From Rhizobium lusitanum (GTDB taxonomy: Bacteria; Pseudomonadota; Alphaproteobacteria; Rhizobiales; Rhizobiaceae): a stretch of 64,000 nt of DNA. The stretch spans positions 248,001 through 312,000 of the forward strand of contig NZ_CP050308.1 in NCBI RefSeq assembly GCF_014189535.1, written 5' to 3'. The position numbers were made by a program, and so were the translations under genes. This document shows, piece after piece, positions 57,623-64,000 of the stretch (the stretch's first letter is position 1; each line of letters starts with the position of its first letter). Below the pieces are notes generated by a model. That model was not told where the DNA came from and made no database searches. It was given only the letters and a program-made list of their open reading frames with translations.

Positions 57623-58960
57623 ATGCCTATCAACATCACCATGCCTGCCCTCTCGCCAACCATGGAAGAGGGCAACCTTGCCAAATGGCTGGTCAAGGAA
57701 GGCGACAAGATCAAGTCCGGTGACATCATCGCCGAGATTGAGACCGACAAGGCGACGATGGAAGTCGAAGCCATCGATGAAGGTACGGTTGCCAAGATCC
57801 TCGTTCCCGCCGGGACCGAAGGCGTCAAGGTCAACGCACTGATCGCGGTTCTGGCCAGCGAAGGCGAAGATGTTGCCGCTGCTGCTTCCGGCGCGGGTTC
57901 GGCTCCGGCCGCTGCGCCGAAGGCTGAAGCTGCTCCGGTTGCTGCCGCTCCCGCGGCAACGCCTGCTCCGGTGGCTTCTGCCGCTCCCGCCGTGGCTTCG
58001 GCTCCGGCAGCAACGGGTGGTCAGCGCACCTTCGCATCGCCGCTGGCGCGTCGTCTTGCCAAGGATGCTGGCATTGATCTGACCGCGCTCGTCGGCTCCG
58101 GCCCGCATGGCCGGGTGATCAAGAAGGACATCGAAGCCGCTGCTGCCGGCGGCGGCGTCGCCAAGGCCGCTCCGGCTGCAGCACCAGCTGCCCAGGCACC
58201 GGCCGCCGCGCCGAAGGGCATGTCGGAAGACGCCGTTCTCAAGCTGTTCGAGGCCGGCTCCTACGAGCTCGTGCCGCATGACGGCATGCGCAAGACCATT
58301 GCCAAGCGCCTGCAGGAATCCAAGCAGACGATCCCGCATTTCTACGTCTCGGTCGATTGCGAACTCGACGCCTTGTTGGCGTTGCGTACGCAACTCAACG
58401 ATGCCGCTCCGAAGTCGAAGGACGGTGTTCCGGCCTACAAGCTCTCGGTCAACGACATGGTCATCAAGGCCCTGGCGCTGTCGCTGCGCGATGTGCCGAA
58501 TGCCAACGTCTCCTGGACCGACAGCAACATGGTCAAGCACAAGCATGCCGATGTCGGCGTTGCCGTCTCCATTCCGGGCGGCCTGATCACGCCGATCATC
58601 CGCAGTGCCGAAGAGAAGACGCTCTCGACCATCTCCAACGAGATGAAGGACTACGGCAAGCGTGCCAAGGAGCGCAAGCTTAAGCCCGAAGAGTATCAGG
58701 GCGGCACCACCGCCGTGTCCAACATGGGCATGATGGGCGTCAAGAACTTCGCCGCCGTCGTCAACCCGCCGCATGCGACCATTCTGGCCGTTGGCGCGGG
58801 CGAGCAGCGAGTGATCGTCAGGAAGGGCGAGATGGTCATCGCCACCGTGATGAGCGTCACGCTGTCGACCGACCATCGCGCCGTCGACGGTGCTCTCGGC
58901 GCGGAACTCCTGGCAGCCTTCAAGGGCTACATCGAAAACCCGATGGGGATGCTCGTCTGA
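57623..58960 (+). CDS. pdhC: Dihydrolipoamide acetyltransferase (E2) of pyruvate dehydrogenase
   Basis: 445 residues: lipoyl domain (Lys43), Ala/Pro linker, peripheral-subunit-binding domain (about 135-170, [15 protein letters not shown]) and the catalytic domain with the DHRAVDG motif near the C-terminus. It transfers acetyl from lipoyl to CoA and builds the complex core. 15 nt after pdhB. The linker is highly repetitive (Ala/Pro). Confidence 0.97.
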   Translation: MPINITMPALSPTMEEGNLAKWLVKEGDKIKSGDIIAEIETDKATMEVEAIDEGTVAKILVPAGTEGVKVNALIAVLASEGEDVAAAASGAGSAPAAAPKAEAAPVAAAPAATPAPVASAAPAVASAPAATGGQRTFASPLARRLAKDAGIDLTALVGSGPHGRVIKKDIEAAAAGGGVAKAAPAAAPAAQAPAAAPKGMSEDAVLKLFEAGSYELVPHDGMRKTIAKRLQESKQTIPHFYVSVDCELDALLALRTQLNDAAPKSKDGVPAYKLSVNDMVIKALALSLRDVPNANVSWTDSNMVKHKHADVGVAVSIPGGLITPIIRSAEEKTLSTISNEMKDYGKRAKERKLKPEEYQGGTTAVSNMGMMGVKNFAAVVNPPHATILAVGAGEQRVIVRKGEMVIATVMSVTLSTDHRAVDGALGAELLAAFKGYIENPMGMLV

Positions 58961-58985
58961 GCCTTGTCGTCAATCGGAGGCATGA

Positions 58986-59627
58986 ATGACCAAGACCGTT
59001 CTGTGTTATGGCGATTCTCTGACATGGGGCTATAACGCCGAAACGATCGGTCGTCATGCCTTCGAAGATCGATGGCCGAGCGTGCTGCAAAAGGCGCTCG
59101 GCGATCAGGCGCGCGTCATCCCGGAAGGGCTGAACGGCCGCACGACGGCTTTTGATGATCACCTTGCCGATTGCGATCGCAATGGCGCAAGGGTGTTGCC
59201 GACGATCCTGCAGACACATGCGCCGCTCGATCTCGTCATCATCATGCTCGGCACCAACGACATGAAGCCGGTTGTTGCGGGTCCCGCTTTTGCGGCGATG
59301 CAGGGTGTGCGGCGGTTGATCCAGCTCGTGCGCAATCATACATGGGGGTTCGATCATGAGGTCCCCGATATTCTGATCGTCGCGCCGCCCGTCATCTCCG
59401 AGACGGCCAATGCGGCCTTCGCTTCAAGTTTCCTTGGCGCGGTTGACGAGTCGGGCAAGCTGGCAACGCTCTACCGCGATCTCGCCGACGAGGAAGGCTG
59501 CGGCTTTTTCGACGGCGCTTCGGTAGCCGTCACAACGCCGCTCGACGGCGTGCATCTCGATGCGGAAAACACCCGGGCGCTTGGTCGTGGCGTAGAGTCG
59601 ATCGTGCGCATGATGCTGGGTATCTAA
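58986..59627 (+). CDS. SGNH/GDSL hydrolase family protein
   Basis: A 213-residue SGNH hydrolase: GDSLTWG at 9-15 (nucleophile Ser11), the Gly in the LNGRT block, the GTNDMK Asn block and the DGVHLD Asp/His block near the end. These are esterases or lipases/arylesterases of varied substrate. No signal peptide, so cytosolic. It lies 25 nt after pdhC and 54 nt before lpdA, inside the pdh operon. Its role there is unknown. Confidence 0.92.
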   Translation: MTKTVLCYGDSLTWGYNAETIGRHAFEDRWPSVLQKALGDQARVIPEGLNGRTTAFDDHLADCDRNGARVLPTILQTHAPLDLVIIMLGTNDMKPVVAGPAFAAMQGVRRLIQLVRNHTWGFDHEVPDILIVAPPVISETANAAFASSFLGAVDESGKLATLYRDLADEEGCGFFDGASVAVTTPLDGVHLDAENTRALGRGVESIVRMMLGI

Positions 59628-59681
59628 CAATTCAGGGCAGGCTGACGCTTTACCGGCCGCCACCAAAAAGGCAGGAAACAC

Positions 59682-61127
59682 ATGGCTGAGAATTACGACG
59701 TCATCATCATCGGCTCTGGTCCCGGCGGCTACGTCGCCGCCGTGCGCGCCGGCCAGCTTGGCCTGAAGACGGCGATCGTCGAGCGCGAGCACCTGGGCGG
59801 CATCTGCCTCAACTGGGGTTGCATCCCGACCAAGGCGCTGCTGCGCTCGGCCGAAATTCTTGACCATTCCAACCACCTGAAGGACTACGGCCTCGTCCTC
59901 GAGGGCAAGGTGAGCGCAGATGTGAAGGCGGTTGTTGCCCGCTCGCGCGGCGTTTCTGCTCGCCTCAACTCCGGCATCGGCTATTTGATGAAGAAGAACA
60001 AGGTCGACGTGATCTGGGGCGAAGCCAAGATCACCAAGCCCGGTGAAATCGTCGTCGGCAAGTCGACCAAGGTCGTTGTCGAGCCGCAGCATCCGCTGCC
60101 GAAGAACACCAAGGGCGAGGGCACCTACACCGCCAAGCACATCATCGTCGCCACCGGCGCCCGTCCGCGCGCTCTGCCGGGCATCGAGCCGGACAGCAAG
60201 CTGATCTGGACCTATTTTGAAGCGCTGAAGCCGGATTTCCTGCCGAAGTCGCTGCTGGTTATGGGCTCGGGCGCCATCGGCATCGAGTTTGCAAGCTTTT
60301 ATCGCTCCATGGGCGTCGACGTCACCGTCGTCGAGGTCATGCCGACCATCATGCCGGTCGAAGACGCCGAAATCTCCGGCATCGCCCGCAAGCAACTCGA
60401 AAAGCGCGGCCTGAAGATCATTACCAAGGCCAAGGTCACCAAGGTCGAGAAGGCTGCCAACAGCATCACTGCCCATGTCGAGACCGAAGACGGCAAGGTG
60501 CAGCAGATTGTTGCCGACCGCATGATCTCCGCCGTCGGTGTGCAGGGCAATATCGAAAATCTCGGCCTTGAATCGCTCGGCGTGAAGACCGATCGTGGCT
60601 GCGTCGTTATCGATGGCTACGGTAAGACCAATGTAGCGGGCATCTATGCGATCGGCGACGTTGCCGGCCCGCCGATGCTGGCCCACAAGGCCGAGCATGA
60701 AGGTGTTGTCTGCATCGAGAAGATCGCGGGCCTGCCGAACGTGCATCCGACCGACAAGAGCAAGGTTCCGGGCTGCACCTATTGCAATCCGCAGGTCGCC
60801 TCCGTCGGCCTGACGGAAGCCAAAGCCAAGGAGCAGGGCCGTGAGATCCGCGTCGGCCGCTTCTCCTTCGCCGCCAACGGCAAGGCGATCGCGCTCGGTG
60901 AAGACCAGGGCTTGGTCAAGGTCATTTTCGATAAGAAGACCGGTGAGCTGCTCGGCGCCCACATGGTCGGCGCCGAAGTCACCGAACTGATCCAGGGCTT
61001 TGTCGTCGCCATGAACCTGGAGACGACGGAAGAAGAGCTGATGCACACGATCTTCCCGCATCCGACTGTTTCTGAATCGATGAAGGAAGCCGTGCTGGAC
61101 GCCTACGGCCGCGTGCTGAACGCTTGA
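59682..61127 (+). CDS. lpdA: Dihydrolipoyl dehydrogenase (E3)
   Basis: A 481-residue FAD disulfide reductase that reoxidises E2-bound dihydrolipoamide. FAD motif GSGPGG at 11-16, redox cysteines Cys42 and Cys47 in GGICLNWGCIPTK, NAD motif GSGAIGIE and the C-terminal HPTVSE with the base His. Its place after pdhC supports assignment to the pyruvate complex. Confidence 0.97.
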   Translation: MAENYDVIIIGSGPGGYVAAVRAGQLGLKTAIVEREHLGGICLNWGCIPTKALLRSAEILDHSNHLKDYGLVLEGKVSADVKAVVARSRGVSARLNSGIGYLMKKNKVDVIWGEAKITKPGEIVVGKSTKVVVEPQHPLPKNTKGEGTYTAKHIIVATGARPRALPGIEPDSKLIWTYFEALKPDFLPKSLLVMGSGAIGIEFASFYRSMGVDVTVVEVMPTIMPVEDAEISGIARKQLEKRGLKIITKAKVTKVEKAANSITAHVETEDGKVQQIVADRMISAVGVQGNIENLGLESLGVKTDRGCVVIDGYGKTNVAGIYAIGDVAGPPMLAHKAEHEGVVCIEKIAGLPNVHPTDKSKVPGCTYCNPQVASVGLTEAKAKEQGREIRVGRFSFAANGKAIALGEDQGLVKVIFDKKTGELLGAHMVGAEVTELIQGFVVAMNLETTEEELMHTIFPHPTVSESMKEAVLDAYGRVLNA

Positions 61128-61182
61128 TAATTTTCTGACATGCCCTCTATGTTGAGGGTGGAAAATAGCGAAGGAAATCATC

Positions 61183-61440
61183 ATGTCTATAGGCACGGAA
61201 GGTTGGGTCGTCTTTCTTTTGATCGGTCTGGTGGCGGGGTTTCTCGCCAGCCTGATCGTCGGCGGCGGCGGTGGTTTGATCGGTTGCCTGGTCAGCGGCG
61301 TGATCGGTGCTTTCGTCGGCGGGTTCCTGTTCAATTGGTTCGGGATCTCGCTGGGAATTGAGAGCGCGCTGGTGGTTGAGATTATTCACGCGACCGTGGG
61401 TGCGATTGTCGTGGTGGTGCTGGCGAGATTGATAGCTTAA
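61183..61440 (+). CDS. GlsB/YeaQ/YmgE family membrane protein, copy 1
   Basis: An 85-residue protein of three hydrophobic segments with Gly-rich motifs (VAGFLASLIVGGGGGLIG). The family is stress-associated and of unknown function. It is followed 13 nt later by a second family member. Confidence 0.87.
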   Translation: MSIGTEGWVVFLLIGLVAGFLASLIVGGGGGLIGCLVSGVIGAFVGGFLFNWFGISLGIESALVVEIIHATVGAIVVVVLARLIA

Positions 61441-61453
61441 GGGCAAGGATTCG

Positions 61454-61702
61454 ATGGAAAGTACGGGCTGGTTGGGTTTGGTCATTATCGGCGGTCTTGC
61501 GGGGTGGCTCGCGGGCAAGCTGATGGAGGTGCGCTATGGCGTCATTCTCAACATCGTCCTCGGCATCGCCGGCTCGGTGGTTGCAGCTGCCATTCTCGCG
61601 GGGTTGCACGTCGGCGTACCCGGTGGAAGGTTTGGTTTTTTCGTCACCGGTTTCATTGGTGCATGCATTCTGATATTTCTCGCCAAATTCGCCCGGCGAT
61701 GA
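61454..61702 (+). CDS. GlsB/YeaQ/YmgE family membrane protein, copy 2
   Basis: An 82-residue paralogue with the standard family layout (GGLAGWLAGKLMEVRYGVILNIVLGIAGS). lipA begins 37 nt after its stop. Two adjacent paralogues suggest duplication or a paired complex. Confidence 0.88.
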   Translation: MESTGWLGLVIIGGLAGWLAGKLMEVRYGVILNIVLGIAGSVVAAAILAGLHVGVPGGRFGFFVTGFIGACILIFLAKFARR

Positions 61703-61738
61703 ATGGGCCGCGGACGAGCGGCGGAAAGTAGACGTTTC

Positions 61739-62710
61739 ATGGTCACGATTCTCGACAGGATCAATTCAGACGCAAAGCGCGTGAGGCATCCGGAAAAGGC
61801 AAATCGGCCGGACACGGAAGTTCTGCGCAAGCCCGACTGGATCCGCGTCAAGGCGCCGACATCGAAGGGCTATGCCGAAACGCGCTCTATCGTGAAGGAG
61901 CACAAGCTCGTCACGGTCTGCGAGGAGGCCGGCTGCCCGAATATCGGCGAGTGCTGGGAAAAGAAGCACGCCACCTTCATGATCATGGGCGAGATCTGTA
62001 CGCGCGCCTGCGCCTTCTGCAATGTCTCGACCGGCAAGCCGAATGCGCTCGATATGGCCGAGCCTGAAAACGTCGCCAAGGCCGTCAAGGAAATGGGCCT
62101 CAGTCACGTCGTCATCACCTCCGTCGACCGCGACGATCTGGCGGATGGCGGTGCCGAGCATTTCGAAAAGGTGATCTGGGCGATCCGTGCCGCTTCACCG
62201 ATGACGACGATCGAAATCCTGACGCCTGACTTCCTGAAGAAGCCCGGTGCGCTGGAGCGTGTCGTTGCCGCCAAGCCCGACGTCTTCAATCACAACATGG
62301 AAACTGTGCCCGGTAATTACCTGACGGTACGTCCCGGTGCTCGCTACTTCCATTCGGTCCGGCTTTTGCAGCGGGTCAAGGAACTCGATCCGACCATGTT
62401 CACCAAGTCCGGCATCATGGTCGGTCTTGGCGAAGAGCGCAACGAAGTGCTGCAGCTGATGGATGACCTGCGGACAGCGGACGTCGATTTCCTGACCATC
62501 GGCCAGTATCTGCAGCCAACCCGCAAGCATCATCAGGTCATGAGCTTCGTCACGCCCGACGAATTCAAGTCCTACGAGACGGTTGCCTACACCAAGGGTT
62601 TCCTGATGGTGGCCTCCAGCCCGCTGACCCGCTCGTCCCATCATGCCGGCGACGATTTCGCCCGGCTGCGGGCGGCCCGCGAGAAGAAGGTTCTGCTAGC
62701 GGCGGAATAG
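61739..62710 (+). CDS. lipA: Lipoyl synthase
   Basis: A 323-residue radical SAM enzyme inserting sulfur into octanoyl groups. The auxiliary cluster cysteines are Cys61, Cys66 and Cys72 ([12 protein letters not shown]) and the radical SAM cluster is Cys87-x3-Cys91-x2-Cys94. The C-terminal RSSHHAG Ser is present. ATG 61739 gives the family start MVTILDRIN; the 12 upstream in-frame codons are not conserved in type. It makes the cofactor of the pdh complex encoded just upstream. Confidence 0.97.
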   Translation: MVTILDRINSDAKRVRHPEKANRPDTEVLRKPDWIRVKAPTSKGYAETRSIVKEHKLVTVCEEAGCPNIGECWEKKHATFMIMGEICTRACAFCNVSTGKPNALDMAEPENVAKAVKEMGLSHVVITSVDRDDLADGGAEHFEKVIWAIRAASPMTTIEILTPDFLKKPGALERVVAAKPDVFNHNMETVPGNYLTVRPGARYFHSVRLLQRVKELDPTMFTKSGIMVGLGEERNEVLQLMDDLRTADVDFLTIGQYLQPTRKHHQVMSFVTPDEFKSYETVAYTKGFLMVASSPLTRSSHHAGDDFARLRAAREKKVLLAAE

Positions 62711-62748
62711 GAGAACAGTCTCTCCGTCCTCAGGAGGGCGCGGAGATC

Positions 62749-63123
62749 TCAGGAACTTTTGGGTTCGAATAATTCGATCGCGTTGCCGGACGGGTCTTCG
62801 CAGAGGATTTGTCGTCCGCCTGGTCCCTCTATGATGTCGTTGCGGAAATGAACACCATGTTCGCGCAGAGTGGAAACGAGCGCAGGCAACTCTCCTTGGA
62901 TCTCAAGCACGAACCGGTTCCAGCCGCCCGGTTCAGGTTTGCGGCCATCCGGCATTGGCCGGGAAGCCGACGCCATCGGGCCTGCAAGCCACAATGTGAG
63001 GTCGTCCCGCGTCAGAATCGCCATTGCCGGTCCGAACTGTTGTTTTAGCGTAAAGCCGAAATGCTTCAGATAGAATGCCGCTGCCGTTTCGACATCCTCG
63101 ACTATGTACCGCACCATCGCCAT
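62749..63123 (-). CDS. VOC family protein (glyoxalase/bleomycin resistance fold)
   Basis: A 124-residue single VOC-fold protein: VRYIVEDVETAAAFYLKHFGF start, Glu in RQILCEDPSGNAIELFEP. The activity is unknown. It is convergent with lipA and divergent from the P-loop gene. Confidence 0.87.
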   Translation of the reverse strand: MAMVRYIVEDVETAAAFYLKHFGFTLKQQFGPAMAILTRDDLTLWLAGPMASASRPMPDGRKPEPGGWNRFVLEIQGELPALVSTLREHGVHFRNDIIEGPGGRQILCEDPSGNAIELFEPKSS

Positions 63124-63266
63124 TGCGCTGCTCCTCGATCTGGCTAAGGGATGCTACCACGGTTTTCGCGTGCTTCGCCATATGATCGTCATCCGTTTGA
63201 TTTAGGAAACATGCCCGCCGTTTGTTGCCGGTGCCGGCACTTTCGATTCGACTATGGAGCTGTACC

Positions 63267-63875
63267 GTGGAGCAGATCGTCGCGCCGCAGGCGCATGTCC
63301 GTGCCATTGATATCGAAGAGGCGACTGCGCTTATCAAAGAGGCGAACCGCATCCTTGTCATAGGCTGCTCCGGCACCGGCAAGAGCACGCTGGCGCAAGC
63401 GATAGCCTCGTTGCGCGGGCTGACCTATGTGTCGATGGACCGTGATTTTTTCTGGTTGCCGGGCTGGAGGCTGCGACCACGCGAGGAATCCATCAAGCTG
63501 ATGAAAGAGATGGTCGCGGAACCGCGCTGGGTGATCGATGGCAACAGCCCCGGCACGCTACCCCTGCGCTTGCCACGCACCGATCTCGTGGTGTGGTGCC
63601 GTCCGCCGCGACATGTTGCACTATCCGGCGTCTTTCGACGCTGGCTGCGCTTCCGGGGTAAAACGCGACCGGAGATGGCCGATGGGTGTCCGGAGCAGCT
63701 GGATTGGGCCTTCCTTCGTTACATCTGGACTTTCGAAAGGGAAGAGGCTCCGCAATTCATGGAAATGCTGGCGCTCCATGGGCGGGATGTGCCGGTCTTG
63801 ACGCTGAGATCTTATCGCGATGGCGATGAATTGCTGGCGCGCATTCAGTCGGAAATCGGAATGGAGAGGTTGTGA
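63267..63875 (+). CDS. P-loop NTPase, adenylate kinase/topology-modulation-like (copy 1)
   Basis: A 202-residue P-loop protein: Walker A GCSGTGKST with preceding strand RILVIGC, then the SMDRDFFWLPGW segment and WVIDGNSPGTLPLRLPRTDLVVW, typical of FlaR/topology modulation-type kinase-like proteins. GTG 63267 is chosen because GGAG lies 7 nt upstream. The substrate is unknown. The next gene is a paralogue overlapping by one base. Confidence 0.78.
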   Translation: MEQIVAPQAHVRAIDIEEATALIKEANRILVIGCSGTGKSTLAQAIASLRGLTYVSMDRDFFWLPGWRLRPREESIKLMKEMVAEPRWVIDGNSPGTLPLRLPRTDLVVWCRPPRHVALSGVFRRWLRFRGKTRPEMADGCPEQLDWAFLRYIWTFEREEAPQFMEMLALHGRDVPVLTLRSYRDGDELLARIQSEIGMERL

Positions 63876-64000
63876 TGGATCAGATAACGCTACCTATCAT
63901 ACACAGCGAAATCAATGATTTGGAGCTTGCAGCTAATCTCATTCGTACTGCCGACCGTATTCTCGTTGTCGGCTGCTCCGGTGGCGGTAAGTCAACGTTG
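63875..64000 (+). CDS. P-loop NTPase, paralogue of preceding gene (5' part, cut by window edge)
   Basis: Starts at ATG 63875, overlapping the previous stop by one base (TGATG). Forty-two codons are visible, ending in GCSGGGKSTL with the same RILVVGC strand and a LAANLIRTAD helix like the EATALIKEAN of copy 1. It is clearly a tandem duplicate; its remainder is outside. Confidence 0.8.
   Translation, partial: MDQITLPIIHSEINDLELAANLIRTADRILVVGCSGGGKSTL

Noticed and set aside
56192..58876. An 894-codon open frame antisense to pdhB and pdhC
   Set aside because: It is a GC-rich shadow frame of two fully recognisable genes, has no matching domains and no ribosome binding site at its start.
57623..58960. 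Ala/Pro-rich stretches in pdhB and pdhC as possible DNA repeats
   Set aside because: They are the flexible linkers of lipoyl proteins, expected for the family.
59424..61334. A 636-codon open frame antisense to lpdA and neighbours
   Set aside because: It crosses several real genes on the other strand and shows no recognisable domain.

Overview
The window is about 64 kb of chromosomal DNA from a Rhizobium-type alphaproteobacterium (Rhizobium/Agrobacterium lineage). This rests on the four-gene general amino-acid transporter aapJQMP, polyhydroxybutyrate genes, LpxI-type lipid A synthesis, an E1-beta subunit of pyruvate dehydrogenase with its own lipoyl domain, alphaproteobacterial accessory complex I subunits, an EipB-type periplasmic protein, and a lexA promoter with GTTC-N7-GTTC boxes. 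Genes are dense and housekeeping. I see no insertion sequence, prophage, CRISPR array, rRNA or plasmid functions.

Layout. 0-9.4 kb: sfsA (cut by the edge), PHB synthase phaC, a lipoprotein, an aminotransferase with homoserine dehydrogenase, recJ, an AT-richer phosphodiester-glycosidase-like gene, and three tandem tRNA-Glu genes. 9.4-13.8 kb: lipoprotein, glyoxalase I, double cold-shock-domain protein, DUF192 protein, tRNA-Pro, NDUFS4-like complex I subunit, tRNA-Arg and two small hypothetical genes. 13.8-18.1 kb: aapJQMP on the minus strand. 18.4-25 kb: metC, FAD monooxygenase, zinc-finger (NDUFS6-like) protein, alpha/beta hydrolase, enoyl-CoA hydratase, cysE, DUF3126 and a phasin. 25-32 kb: clpS-clpA, HIT protein, a GNAT/GDPD/RidA operon and eipB. 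32-46 kb: a translation and envelope block, rpsB-tsf-pyrH-frr-uppS-cdsA-rseP-bamA-lpxD-fabZ-lpxA-lpxI-lpxB. 46-54.5 kb: gltA, comEC, lexA, a VOC protein, kdsA and eno. 54.7-62.7 kb: ftsB-like gene, pdhA-pdhB-pdhC, an SGNH hydrolase, lpdA, two small membrane proteins and lipA. The right edge has a VOC protein and two tandem P-loop kinase-like paralogues, the second cut off.

How it fits together: the 34-46 kb block couples translation factors to phospholipid precursor (CdsA), undecaprenyl phosphate (UppS), outer-membrane protein assembly (BamA), envelope stress proteolysis (RseP) and lipid A synthesis; kdsA adds the Kdo branch. gltA, pdh and lpdA/lipA form the pyruvate-to-citrate entry with its own lipoate synthase. 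phaC and the phasin store the same acetyl-CoA as PHB.

Most worth a second look: an A7 run that shifts the frame between the well-placed aapP start codon and the body of the gene; an RseP protease with three PDZ repeats at an exact 90-residue period; a near-perfect 12-bp dyad over the phasin promoter; two of three tRNA-Glu genes with an extra base in the T arm; and the tandem P-loop pair at the right edge. I did not find a clearly new multi-gene system.
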